A DNA stretch of 64,000 bases from Pseudomonadota bacterium (lineage in GTDB: Bacteria > Desulfobacterota > Desulfovibrionia > Desulfovibrionales > Desulfovibrionaceae): contig JAEWQB010000019.1 of assembly GCA_023460395.1 (NCBI GenBank), positions 1-64,000 of the forward strand, given 5' to 3'. The notes under the pieces were generated by a model. The model did no database searches and was not told where the DNA came from. It saw nothing but the letters and a program-made list of their open reading frames with translations. Numbering within the stretch: the stretch's first letter is position 1; every line of letters begins with the position of its first letter. The translations under genes were made by a program, and so were the position numbers. This document shows, one piece after another, positions 1 to 7,709 of this stretch.

Positions 1-91
1 GGGCTTTTTCTTTGTTGTGGAGTCCTTCGAGTGCGGAGAGACTGCACCAAAACAGAGTGAGAGCGCGCGTAGCCGAATCTGCACAGTCGCC

Positions 92-119
92 GCGGGTTCG
101 AGTCCCGTCCGCTCCGCCA
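92..119 (+). tRNA. 3' end of a tRNA (T arm, acceptor strand, CCA); gene not complete here
   Basis: Positions 92-108 form a T arm (GCGGG, loop TTCGAGT, CCCGT). They are followed by acceptor strand CCGCTCC (109-115), discriminator G and encoded CCA (117-119). This 3' end resembles bacterial tRNA-Asp, but the identity is not proven. The 5' side should carry GGAGCGG, a D arm and an anticodon arm; no such structure is visible in the preceding 90 bases. It is therefore a 3' fragment or a badly degraded tRNA. A terminator follows 10 bases later, and the flanking DNA is part of a direct repeat. Confidence 0.55.
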
Positions 120-128
120 CGAGGATAC

Positions 129-160
129 GCCCTGTCGCAATGCAACAGGGCTTTTTCTTT
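129..160 (+). terminator. Intrinsic terminator after the tRNA 3' end
   Basis: Perfect 7-bp stem GCCCTGT (129-135) / ACAGGGC (145-151), 9-base loop, then T5-C-T3. The first bases of the window (GGGC then T5) are the right half of an identical terminator, so a second copy of this unit lies just outside the left edge. Confidence 0.8.
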
Positions 161-327
161 GTTGTGGAGTCCTTCGAGTGCGGAGAAGATAACTGGCCAT
201 GCCCACGGCAGGCATGACACAGCCTGTGGCCCCTCCGGCGCGTTCTTTTTCTCTCGCTATTTAATTTGTAAAAACAGATAGATATACTGAGGGGCGGATA
301 AAAAAAAGACAAAGAGGCAAAAAAGGC

Positions 328-356
328 TTGCTCGTGAAAATGAATTTCAATATCAG
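328..356 (+). promoter_or_regulatory. Fur box inside the putative fld promoter
   Basis: TGAAAATGAATTTCA at 335-349 matches the Desulfovibrio Fur consensus TGAAAATnATTTTCA at all but one position and is an interrupted palindrome (6 of 7 arm pairs). It lies between a possible -35 (TTGCTC, 328-333) and -10 (TATCAG, 351-356) separated by 17 bases, so bound Fur would block RNA polymerase. This predicts iron-repressed flavodoxin. The promoter hexamers are weak matches; the Fur box is the firmer call. Confidence 0.7.
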
Positions 357-423
357 ATTTCAAGGAGAACGAACCCAACGGCGCGCGAAGCGCTGTGAAC
401 CTTGAAACCCAAAGGACTGGATC

Positions 424-864
424 ATGCCCAAAGCTCTCATTGTCTACGGTTCCACCACCGGCAACACGGAAACCGCAGCTCGCTACATTGCCAACACGCT
501 GACCGATAAGGGATTCACAATCGAAACCAAGAGTGCGTCCGATGTCTCTGCCCCGGAACTTGGCGCGGGCTACGACGTAGTCCTGCTGGGCTGCTCCACA
601 TGGGGCGACGACGAAATCGAATTGCAGGACGACTTCATTCCGCTGTACGATGAGCTGGAAAACTCCGGCCTTGACGGTAAGAAAGTGGCTGTCTTCGGTT
701 GTGGCGACTCCTCCTATACCTATTTCTGCGGAGCCGTGGACGCCATTGAGGAAAAGATGGAAGGTGTGGGCGCCTCGCTTGTTACTGATTCGCTGAAGAT
801 CGACGGTGACCCGGACCGCGATGACGTGGTTGCTTGGGCGGAAGAAGTGGCATCTAAGCTGTAG
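424..864 (+). CDS. fld: Flavodoxin
   Basis: 146-residue FMN electron carrier of the cytoplasm, standing in for ferredoxin when iron is short. The FMN phosphate loop STTGNTE is at residues 10-16. The first ring-stacking loop has CSTWGDD, and the second has GCGDSSYTYFCGAVD, which carries the stacking tyrosine. All three are typical of short-chain Desulfovibrio flavodoxins, and the length is standard. AGGA stands about 8 bases before the ATG. The gene is monocistronic: a Fur box lies upstream and the nearest terminator is about 225 bases downstream. The family assignment is essentially certain. Confidence 0.97.
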   Translation: MPKALIVYGSTTGNTETAARYIANTLTDKGFTIETKSASDVSAPELGAGYDVVLLGCSTWGDDEIELQDDFIPLYDELENSGLDGKKVAVFGCGDSSYTYFCGAVDAIEEKMEGVGASLVTDSLKIDGDPDRDDVVAWAEEVASKL

Positions 865-1260
865 TCTTCGCATTCGTTATTTTTGTCCGTCCTATCCGCT
901 TTGCTCGGTTTTGGGCCCCCCTCAAAAGGGCGTGCCGTGCTGCCGGGTAGCTTGGCGTAACAGCCGGGAGCGGCACAGGCCCCGGATCTGGGGCGGACGT
1001 GCGGTGCCTGAACACATCCGCGCTCTGTGACTGTGGGGGGAATTTTCCATCCCGTGGTGCCGGGGCGGACCGTGTTTCGTGAGTATTTGGGGCCATCCCG
1101 TGTGGGGGTGGCCCTTTGTTTTGGCAGATGCTGGTCTTTTCAATGCGGGGTGTCTGAGGTAGAAGGAGTGGCGCGTCGGGCGGGCATGGCGGAAAATAGG
1201 GGAAGGCGTGTTCGGGCGTATATTTCTTCCGGTGCGATGCCGGGGGAATGGAGCGGGAAT
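865..1260 (+). other. Non-coding stretch between fld and the RluA-linked gene, with a terminator at 1090-1122
   Basis: No convincing gene. Stem GGGCCA (1090-1095) / TGGCCC (109-114 of the same block, 1109-1114), extended by an inner TCCC/GGGG, is followed by TTTGTTTT (1115-1122). This is a good intrinsic terminator for the plus strand. Its position argues that the next gene starts after it. Confidence 0.65.
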
Positions 1261-2268
1261 ATGGATACACACTCAATGGAATTTGCTGCATCAGGCGCAT
1301 GGCGCACATGCCAAGCGTCCCAGCACGGAATAGCGGGGTTGTCCCCGGCACTGGCAGGGCCGCTTTTCCCCCTTTCCCGCTGCGGAGTTGACGAGCCTCA
1401 CTTCAAAGCGGGGCACCCGGCTTCTGTACACCCCGCCGGTTCCGCCGGGAAGATCGGGTCGGGAGATACGTCTGACTGCGCGCAGGGGGGGCCGTTTTCC
1501 TCCTCGTGCCACGACCTCTCTATTACCTGCCGAGGCCTGTGTCCGCATTGTGGGGAAGAACACTCTTTGCCCGTGGGGCTTGCCCGCGCGGAATGCCACC
1601 ACCTGATGACGTTGCTTGAGGCGCAGAGAAGGATTGATTTCCTTGTGCCGGAAGAACAGGCTAGCCCCCGGTTTCGCACGGATTATCTGTATGGTCCCGC
1701 GCGGGGGCAGATGTTTGGCGTGCTCGTGTGCCGCACATCTCAAGGCGCGCTCGGTGTGCTCCGGGCGTTTTCCGGTCAGTATAATAGCGAATGGTCCGTG
1801 CCGGGTTGGGTGCCACCCATAGTGGATATTCAGGCGTTTAACGGCATCGTGGCCCGCGACGATGCCCGTATCAACGCCTTTACCCGGCGTATTGCCGAAG
1901 CGGAAGCGCAAGGCGACCATGCGGTCCTTCCGGCGCTGAAAGAGGAACGTAAAGCGCTTTCCCGCCGGTCCATGGCGGATGTGCATGCGTTGTATCAGGT
2001 CGCTTCCTTCCGGGGGGACAGCAGGCTGCTGACCAGCATTTTCCCGCCAGAGAAGGGCATCCCCACAGGCACAGGCGAGTGCTGCGCCCCAAAATTGCTG
2101 CATTTCGCGGCCTTGCACGGGCTGGAACCCATCGGGCTGGCGGAATTTTATTGGGGACGGGAAAATCGCTCCGGCACGCGACAGCACGGGCAATTGTATC
2201 CTTCCTGTATGGACAAATGTTACCCGCTGTTGGGGTATATGCTCTGCGGGCTGAACACGGGGGAATAA
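1261..2268 (+). CDS. Companion domain of an RluA-type pseudouridine synthase (hypothetical)
   Basis: 335 residues from the chosen ATG, which has GGAG 7 bases upstream; a longer frame from a GTG at 1027 would run through a terminator. The N-terminal ~100 residues are low in recognisable content. The rest has a CPHCG zinc-knuckle-like motif, a charged helical stretch, and a C-terminal block with GECCAPKLLHFAALHGL. That block resembles the N-terminal extension of long RluA-family synthases in some gammaproteobacteria. The stop overlaps the start of the next gene (TAATG), so the two are translationally coupled. Likely role: an RNA-binding or accessory half of the modification enzyme, by inference. 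The start codon is uncertain. Confidence 0.7.
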   Translation: MDTHSMEFAASGAWRTCQASQHGIAGLSPALAGPLFPLSRCGVDEPHFKAGHPASVHPAGSAGKIGSGDTSDCAQGGPFSSSCHDLSITCRGLCPHCGEEHSLPVGLARAECHHLMTLLEAQRRIDFLVPEEQASPRFRTDYLYGPARGQMFGVLVCRTSQGALGVLRAFSGQYNSEWSVPGWVPPIVDIQAFNGIVARDDARINAFTRRIAEAEAQGDHAVLPALKEERKALSRRSMADVHALYQVASFRGDSRLLTSIFPPEKGIPTGTGECCAPKLLHFAALHGLEPIGLAEFYWGRENRSGTRQHGQLYPSCMDKCYPLLGYMLCGLNTGE

Positions 2269-2948
2269 TGGAAACGGTGCGGATTCTTCATGCCGACGCG
2301 CATGTGGTTGTGGCGATAAAACCCGGAGGGCTGCTGGCAGTTCCGGGCCGTGGGCCGGAAAAGCAGGATTGCCTTATGAACAGGGTGCGGGCCTTGTTTC
2401 CCGGCTGCATAGAGTACCCCGCAGCGCACAGGTTGGATATGGATACGTCCGGCCTTATGGTCTTTGGCCTCACGGGGCAGGCGTATACATCTCTGTGCCG
2501 CCAGTTCGCCGAACGGATGGTGGAAAAGCGCTATGTGGCGGAGTTGGAAGGCGATGTGGTGGGCGGACAGGGGGAAATTTCTTTGCCGTTTAGGCTGGAT
2601 GTGGATAACCGTCCCCGGCAGATATACGACCCGGAACACGGCAAAATGGGGCTAACCCGCTGGAGCGTATTGGGGCGTGAACGCCTCGAATTATCCGAAC
2701 AATCCGAGCAATGGGGGGGGAGTGCGCGGACACAGACGCGTGTGGAGTTTTGCCCTGTCACAGGCCGTACCCACCAGTTACGGGTGCACGCCGCGCATCC
2801 GCTGGGACTCGGATGTCCCATTGTGGGAGACAGGCTGTACGGTTCCGGCGTGCCGGGAGATACATTGTTGTTACATGCCGCCTATCTGCGTTTTGCGCAT
2901 CCTGCTACCGGTGAGGCGCTGGCTTTTTCCTCCCTTCCGCCATTTTAA
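2268..2948 (+). CDS. RluA-family RNA pseudouridine synthase
   Basis: 226 residues, close to the length of E. coli RluA. It converts uridines in rRNA or tRNA to pseudouridine; the exact target cannot be read from sequence. The catalytic motif HRLDMDTSG places the nucleophilic Asp at residue 57. GRTHQLRVHAAHPLG and PIVGDRLYG are the later RluA family blocks. No S4 domain is present. It starts inside the stop of the upstream gene (1-base overlap), which suggests that the two proteins work together, as the single long synthases do elsewhere. Confidence 0.92.
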   Translation: METVRILHADAHVVVAIKPGGLLAVPGRGPEKQDCLMNRVRALFPGCIEYPAAHRLDMDTSGLMVFGLTGQAYTSLCRQFAERMVEKRYVAELEGDVVGGQGEISLPFRLDVDNRPRQIYDPEHGKMGLTRWSVLGRERLELSEQSEQWGGSARTQTRVEFCPVTGRTHQLRVHAAHPLGLGCPIVGDRLYGSGVPGDTLLLHAAYLRFAHPATGEALAFSSLPPF

Positions 2949-3222
2949 AGGCGGCTCTGTTCGGGGGCGGAGACAGCACGGCGTTATGCACTGTTTTTTG
3001 AGATGCCTGTTCTTTTTTAATCCTGCCATGTGGCGTGGGCGTTGCCTCTCTGTGTGGGCTGGGCTACACTGCGCTTTTGAAAATTTGCCTGTGCCGCAGG
3101 CACATTGGCGTGTGCCGGGCGGACAGGAGAGCTCAGGCGAGGCGGTGCGCACGCAGCGGCTTTGTGCCCGCTGCGGTGGAGCGCCGGGCCACGGGCGGTG
3201 ATGGCAAACCAAAGGACTGGGC

Positions 3223-3459
3223 ATGTTGGTACTGCGTTGCGCGGCATGCCGCCGCAAGCTCTGGAAATATTACAAGGTGGGCAAAGGCGAGGTGCTTCGC
3301 TGCCACAAAGACCGTATTGTTCGCCAATATGAGGCTGAGGAGCGGGACGGGAAAATTTGGTGTTTGTGCGGTAAACCGGTGGGCCTGGACAAAGGCGGGC
3401 ACTTCAGCATGATACGGAATGCTTTCACCTACGCGGGCACTAAAGAATGCAAACACTGA
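3223..3459 (+). CDS. Small zinc-ribbon protein, conserved hypothetical
   Basis: 78 residues. Cysteines occur as CAAC near the N-terminus, a single Cys-His (RCHKDRI) in the middle and CLCG further on, a pattern expected for a zinc-binding ribbon. The protein is basic and soluble, with no signal peptide. AAAGGA precedes the ATG. It lies 90 bases upstream of the sigma-54 regulator on the same strand and may be cotranscribed with it. Function not recognised; nucleic-acid or protein binding is a guess from the fold type. Confidence 0.75.
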   Translation: MLVLRCAACRRKLWKYYKVGKGEVLRCHKDRIVRQYEAEERDGKIWCLCGKPVGLDKGGHFSMIRNAFTYAGTKECKH

Positions 3460-3549
3460 AACCGCTTGATACTCTTTTGAAAAAAGCGCAGACGGGGAAA
3501 AATTAACCTGTCGCGGTATCGCGGGGCCATACTCCGCAAGGCGTGAATC

Positions 3550-5004
3550 ATGCAGCATATCCTTGTCGCCACGGATGACCGGGCTGCCGTCAGGGCCATC
3601 GCGCGCGGATTTTCCGCGCAGGTGGAATTGACTGAAGTGCGTAATCCCGACGATCTGAAAACCGCTCTCACCCGTCGCCCCCCAGACGTGATGTTTGCCG
3701 ACATCGCGTGGGTGGACCAGTCTGGAGAGCGCAGCTTTGAAAGCATCCGCACGGCACTTCGTTCTTTGTGGGCTATTGCGCCCAATTTAGAAGTCATCAT
3801 CCTCACTCCACAGGAAAATATTCGCGAAGCGGTTAAATCTGTTCGTGCCGGGGCGGACAATTACCTCACGTATCCCGTCTCGCCGGAAGAGGCCGGTTAT
3901 GTGCTGGAGAGTTTGCGTGAGTCGCGCATGATGCAGACCGAATTGGAGTATTTGCGATCTGCGGATGCGGGAATAGCCGGGGGAGCCGGAGCGCTAAACG
4001 GTCCGTTGCAGCAGGTGCGCAGCCCGGTTATGCAGTCGGTTTTCGAGCAGGTTCGCCGGGTGGCGCAAGCCAACACCACGGTGTTGCTGCAAGGGGAAAC
4101 CGGCACGGGCAAAGGCGTGCTTGCCAAGCTTATTCACGCTCAAAGCAACCGGGCCGCCGGACCGTTTATGGCGGTTCACTGCGGGGCTATTCCTGAAACC
4201 TTGGTGGAAAGCGAGCTTTTCGGACACGAAAAGGGAGCATTCACAGGAGCCAACCGCCGTAAGGCTGGCCGGTTTGAGGTGGCAGCCAAGGGCACTATTT
4301 TTCTGGATGAAATAGGGACGATTTCGCCTCCTACTCAGGTGCGCCTGTTGCAGGTATTGCAGGATAGGCTGTTCCAGCGCGTGGGCGGCGTGGTGGATAT
4401 TCCCATGGAGGCGCGCATTGTGGCGGCAAGTAATGGGGATTTGGAAGACATGGTGCGCCGGGGAGAGTTTCGCGCGGATCTTCTTTTCCGGCTGAATGTT
4501 TTTCCCATCCGCGTTCCCGCCTTGCGCGAGCGCCGCGAGGACATTCCCTTACTTGCGGAACTGTTTCTGCAGCGCATGCGGCAGCAGTATATGAAGAAGA
4601 TCGACGGTATTCACCCGGAAGTTTTGACTGCGTTTCTTTCCTATCCGTGGCCGGGGAATATCCGCGAGTTGGAAAATCTGATGGAACGGGCGTACATTCT
4701 GGAAACCTCGCACATGCTTTCACCGGGCAGCTTTCCACCGGAATTGTTTGTGGGGGGCGCGCCGCTTGCCAATGTTTCGCTAGATCTGTCTTTGCCGTTG
4801 GCGGAAGTACGTAATCAGGCAAAGGAGCAGGCACAGCGCAGGTATATTGAGGAAATGCTGGCTGATTGCCGGGGGCGCGTTACACTTACCGCGCAGCGGG
4901 CGGGCATTAGCTCCCGGCAGTTACGCAAACTTATGGGTCGCTACGGCATAGACAAGGCGAGTTATAAACCGGCGAAAAGCGGAACAAAAGGGGCCTCTTT
5001 GTAG
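3550..5004 (+). CDS. Sigma-54-dependent response regulator (enhancer-binding protein)
   Basis: 484 residues: receiver domain (about 1-125), AAA+ domain (about 155-390), C-terminal Fis-type helix-turn-helix (about 430-475). The AAA+ part has Walker A GETGTGKG, an intact GAFTGA sigma-54 contact loop and Walker B IFLDEIG. The receiver keeps the acidic pair D9/D10, phospho-acceptor D51 and T86. The usual invariant Lys before Pro is Tyr108 (YP in place of KP), so phosphorylation control may be altered. Two inverted repeats and a -24/-12 promoter lie directly downstream, ahead of the aminomutase operon. The most economical reading is that this protein activates that operon. No histidine kinase is adjacent. 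Confidence 0.93.
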   Translation: MQHILVATDDRAAVRAIARGFSAQVELTEVRNPDDLKTALTRRPPDVMFADIAWVDQSGERSFESIRTALRSLWAIAPNLEVIILTPQENIREAVKSVRAGADNYLTYPVSPEEAGYVLESLRESRMMQTELEYLRSADAGIAGGAGALNGPLQQVRSPVMQSVFEQVRRVAQANTTVLLQGETGTGKGVLAKLIHAQSNRAAGPFMAVHCGAIPETLVESELFGHEKGAFTGANRRKAGRFEVAAKGTIFLDEIGTISPPTQVRLLQVLQDRLFQRVGGVVDIPMEARIVAASNGDLEDMVRRGEFRADLLFRLNVFPIRVPALRERREDIPLLAELFLQRMRQQYMKKIDGIHPEVLTAFLSYPWPGNIRELENLMERAYILETSHMLSPGSFPPELFVGGAPLANVSLDLSLPLAEVRNQAKEQAQRRYIEEMLADCRGRVTLTAQRAGISSRQLRKLMGRYGIDKASYKPAKSGTKGASL

Positions 5005-5005
5005 G

Positions 5006-5028
5006 AAGCGGAACCTATCATTCCGCAT
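5006..5028. promoter_or_regulatory. Putative activator site 1 (GCGGAA-N7-TTCCGC)
   Basis: AAGCGGAA (5006-5013), 7 bases, TTCCGCAT (5021-5028), then CTGTT. It begins two bases after the stop of the sigma-54 regulator. The same inverted repeat with identical spacer length recurs at 5115-5137, also followed by TCTGTT. Its centre is about 197 bases upstream of the predicted transcription start, a normal distance for a sigma-54 enhancer. Confidence 0.65.
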
Positions 5029-5104
5029 CTGTTGCGGGCCGTTATGCGCGGTGACAACCGGGCAATGCTTTGTTTACCGTGTTTTTTCAAACAGCCTCAT
5101 AATA

Positions 5105-5155
5105 CCCCACGCAAAAGCGGAATGATTGCTTCCGCTTCTGTTTGGGGCTTTTTTT
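5105..5155 (+). promoter_or_regulatory. Putative activator site 2, which also looks like an intrinsic terminator
   Basis: AAGCGGAA (5115-5122), 7 bases, TTCCGCTT (5130-5137): a perfect 8-bp inverted repeat matching site 1. Its centre is about 88 bases before the predicted start. An outer CCCCA (5105-5109) / TGGGG (5143-5147) and a T7 run (5149-5155) make the same segment a plausible terminator for the regulator gene. Both roles are possible at once. Confidence 0.65.
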
Positions 5156-5188
5156 AAATATTTTAATAAAATAAAGATGTTACACGTG

Positions 5189-5204
5189 TGGCATGCGAGT
5201 TGCT
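5189..5204 (+). promoter_or_regulatory. Sigma-54 (-24/-12) promoter of the aminomutase operon
   Basis: TGGCATGCGAGTTGCT fits the sigma-54 consensus TGGCAYRNNNNTTGCW at every position. The -24 GG is at 5190-5191 and the -12 GC at 5202-5203, with the required 12-base offset. Predicted start of transcription is near 5214, about 100 bases before the GTG of the first gene. Confidence 0.85.
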
Positions 5205-5315
5205 CAAAGGGGCGCATATCACCCGGCCTGCGGAGATGCGCTCCGCACGGCAGATGGGCAGCCCACTATCGCCTGTGGTGTGGACCACAGGCACAGACAC
5301 ACATGGAGATTCGCC

Positions 5316-6647
5316 GTGAGCAGCGTTGCCGAAACAGAACAGTCTCCTCTGGAGCCTCCTTCGTTATCGGGCGGTTCGTCCCAATTTGTCCTGCATAATT
5401 TTTCCCTTTCTTTCGCGGATATGACTCCGGCTTCCCTGCTTTCGGAAGTTCCCGGTCATGTCATCAGCGAGCGCTCTGAAGCCTTCCGGGCGCGTTTTTA
5501 CCCAGATGTGAACCGTAAAACGTGGTGCGATTGGCACTGGCAGTACGCCAATCGTATCACTTCGCTGAGCCAGCTAGGCACCATGATTTCCTTGTCCGCT
5601 GACGAACAGGGGGCGGGCATGGGGCGTGCTGCGCTGCCCTTGGCTATTACGCCATATTACGCTGCCCAGTTTATTGCTGAAGATCCTGCAGACCCGTTGC
5701 GGCGCACTATGGTGCCCACCGTGGCGGAACGTCTGCTGAACCCCGGCGAATCCGCCGATCCGCTTAGCGAGGACGGACACAGCCCGGTTCCGGGGCTTGT
5801 GCACCGCTACCCGGACCGGGTGCTTTTTCTCGCTACCGATACCTGCGCGGCGTACTGCCGCTATTGCACCCGCTCTCGGCGCGTGGGTAAGCCCGGAGCT
5901 ATTGGCGCGGCCCGCAAGCGCTGGCCCGCCGCGATTGAATACATCGAAAAACACCCTGAAGTGCGCGATGTGCTCATTTCCGGCGGTGATCCGCTCACCA
6001 TGTCTGACGCAGCGCTGGACCATCTGCTTTCGCGTCTGCGCCGCATTCCCCACGTGGAAGTTCTGCGTATTGGCACCAAGGCTCCTATTGTTATGCCTCA
6101 GCGTGTTACCCCCGGACTCGTCCGTGTGCTGCGCCGGTATCATCCGCTGCTCATGAGCATCCACTGCACGCACCCGCGTGAAATTACGCCGGAGGCACAT
6201 GAAGCGCTGACCCGCCTCGCGGATGCGGGCATCCCCTTGGGCAGCCAGACGGTGCTGCTGAAGGGCATTAACGATAATTGCCCGGATATGAAGGCACTGA
6301 TGCACGCGTTGCTGAAAAGTCGTGTGCGCCCGTACTACCTGTATCATTGCGACCCAGTGCAGGGTACCGCGCATTTTCGCACGCATATCTATAAAGGGGT
6401 GGATATCATCCGCGGGCTGCGCGGCTTTACCTCCGGGTACGCCGTGCCGACATATGTGGTAGACGCCCCCGGAGGCGGCGGTAAAATTCCGCTTATGCCG
6501 GACTATGTGCAGGGCTACGACGGTGAAGATTTAGTGCTGCGCAACTACGAAGGCGGACTGTATCGTTCCTATGACCCCGCAGCAGAACCGGAACCGGCTC
6601 TTGCTGGCGCACCGCGTTGCGCCGGGGAGGATCTGCCGTGCGCATAG
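5316..6647 (+). CDS. KamA-family radical SAM aminomutase (lysine 2,3-aminomutase-like)
   Basis: 443 residues from the GTG at 5316, which has GGAG 7 bases upstream; a longer open frame would start inside the promoter. Radical SAM cluster motif CAAYCRYC gives C177, C181 and C184. The PLP lysine is K390 in PGGGGK. D346 (CDP) and D383 (VDAPGG) fall where the substrate-binding D293 and D330 of clostridial lysine 2,3-aminomutase do. The 37- and 7-residue spacings among D293, D330 and K337 are kept exactly. These residues favour L-lysine to beta-lysine rather than a glutamate-type or EpmB-type activity. The next gene overlaps its end by 10 bases. No AblB acetyltransferase is adjacent, so N-acetyl-beta-lysine osmolyte synthesis is not the obvious role. 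The substrate is inferred, the family is clear. Confidence 0.92.
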   Translation: MSSVAETEQSPLEPPSLSGGSSQFVLHNFSLSFADMTPASLLSEVPGHVISERSEAFRARFYPDVNRKTWCDWHWQYANRITSLSQLGTMISLSADEQGAGMGRAALPLAITPYYAAQFIAEDPADPLRRTMVPTVAERLLNPGESADPLSEDGHSPVPGLVHRYPDRVLFLATDTCAAYCRYCTRSRRVGKPGAIGAARKRWPAAIEYIEKHPEVRDVLISGGDPLTMSDAALDHLLSRLRRIPHVEVLRIGTKAPIVMPQRVTPGLVRVLRRYHPLLMSIHCTHPREITPEAHEALTRLADAGIPLGSQTVLLKGINDNCPDMKALMHALLKSRVRPYYLYHCDPVQGTAHFRTHIYKGVDIIRGLRGFTSGYAVPTYVVDAPGGGGKIPLMPDYVQGYDGEDLVLRNYEGGLYRSYDPAAEPEPALAGAPRCAGEDLPCA

Positions 6648-7708
6648 GCATGACCTACGATCTGAAGGCCGACTATGTAGCCATGGGGTTTTCTGAGGAA
6701 GATGCGGCGGAGTTTGACAGTCCCGTTACCATTGAGGGCCTTGAAGAAGCCCTCACCTCCTTGGGATTCGAGGTGGAGCGCATAGGCGCGTTGCCCAAGC
6801 TGGCAGACGCGTTGCTGCGCGGTAAACGATGGGACATGGTATTTAATATTGCGGAAGGGCTGCATGGATTCGCGCGGGAAAGTCAGATTCCGGCTTTGCT
6901 GGAGTATTATGGCGTGCCTTGCGTGTTTTCAGATGCCATGACTCTGGGGTTGTGCTTGCATAAGGGAATGGCCAAGCGCGTGGTGCGCGACAGCGGCGTC
7001 CCTACGGCGGATTTTGCCGTGGTGGAGCGGGCGCAGGATGCGCGGGTGCTGACGCGGGCATTGCCGTTTCCGCTATTCGTCAAACCCGTGGCAGAAGGCA
7101 CGGGACTGGGCGTGGGGGCTGCTTCCAAAGTCCGCACCCCGGAAGAGCTGGAAGCCGCCTGCGCGAGACTTGTCACGCGTCACAATCAGCCTGTGCTGGT
7201 GGAAACTTACTTGTCCGGTCGGGAACTTACGGTGGGCATTACAGGCACAGGTGCGTCGGCTCGTGCCCTCGCGGCTCTGGAAGTGGTGTTTGTTGAGGGG
7301 GCCGAATCACAGGCGTATGGGTATGTGAATAAGCAGGAATTTGAAGATCGGGTGGCCTACAGGTTGGCAACGGACGCAGTGGCGGAAGCCGCAAGCCACG
7401 TGGCTTTGCAGGCATGGCGTGCCTTGGGATGCCGTGACGGTGGTCGGGTGGACGTGCGGCTGGATGCAGCGGGTGTGCCTAATTTTATTGAGGTGAATCC
7501 GCTGGCTGGTCTGAACCCGGAGACGTCTGATCTGCCTATTTTATGCTATAAGTCTGGGATAACCTACCGGAAGCTTATTCGAGAGATTATGGAATCCGCT
7601 CTTGCGCGTAACGGCCTGACGTTTTCCCTGTGCGCGGAAGACGGTCCGTTGTCTTCGTTGTGGCCTGCGGAGTCCGTAGCGGGAGCCGCAGCAAAGCCGG
7701 TGGCCTGA
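6638..7708 (+). CDS. ATP-grasp ligase, D-Ala-D-Ala ligase-like (first of two)
   Basis: 356 residues from the GTG at 6638, preceded by GGGGAGG; it overlaps the aminomutase gene by 10 bases. The N-terminal part starts RIGMTYDLK, like the Rossmann-type domain of D-Ala-D-Ala ligases. FVKPVAEGTGLGVG is the ATP-binding lysine and glycine-rich loop, and IEVNPLAGLNP carries the metal-binding Glu/Asn. The family joins an acyl-phosphate-activated carboxylate to an amine. Given its place behind a lysine 2,3-aminomutase, one partner is probably a beta-amino acid; the other is unknown. It is not the housekeeping ddl, judging from its partner genes and divergent sequence. Confidence 0.85.
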   Translation: MRIGMTYDLKADYVAMGFSEEDAAEFDSPVTIEGLEEALTSLGFEVERIGALPKLADALLRGKRWDMVFNIAEGLHGFARESQIPALLEYYGVPCVFSDAMTLGLCLHKGMAKRVVRDSGVPTADFAVVERAQDARVLTRALPFPLFVKPVAEGTGLGVGAASKVRTPEELEAACARLVTRHNQPVLVETYLSGRELTVGITGTGASARALAALEVVFVEGAESQAYGYVNKQEFEDRVAYRLATDAVAEAASHVALQAWRALGCRDGGRVDVRLDAAGVPNFIEVNPLAGLNPETSDLPILCYKSGITYRKLIREIMESALARNGLTFSLCAEDGPLSSLWPAESVAGAAAKPVA

Positions 7709-7709
7709 T

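Larger units (their letters stand above)
1..186. repeat. 39-bp direct repeat (1-39 and 148-186) around the tRNA 3' end
   Basis: Bases 1-39 are identical to 148-186; the copies diverge at base 40/187. The repeat begins inside the terminator and must extend leftward beyond the window. The period is 147 bp. This means a tRNA 3' end plus its downstream flank has been duplicated in tandem, as happens by unequal recombination or at a tRNA attachment site. Confidence 0.8.

Noticed and set aside
1..119. A complete tRNA gene ending at 119
   Set aside because: No D arm, anticodon arm or matching 5' acceptor strand (GGAGCGG) could be placed in the available sequence; only the 3' part is supported.
1291..2193. 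A 300-codon minus-strand frame opposite the RluA companion gene
   Set aside because: The plus-strand gene has a ribosome site, coupling to the next gene and a recognisable C-terminal block; the minus frame has none.
5574..6386. A 270-codon minus-strand frame inside the aminomutase gene
   Set aside because: It is opposite a gene whose catalytic residues are all intact; no independent support.
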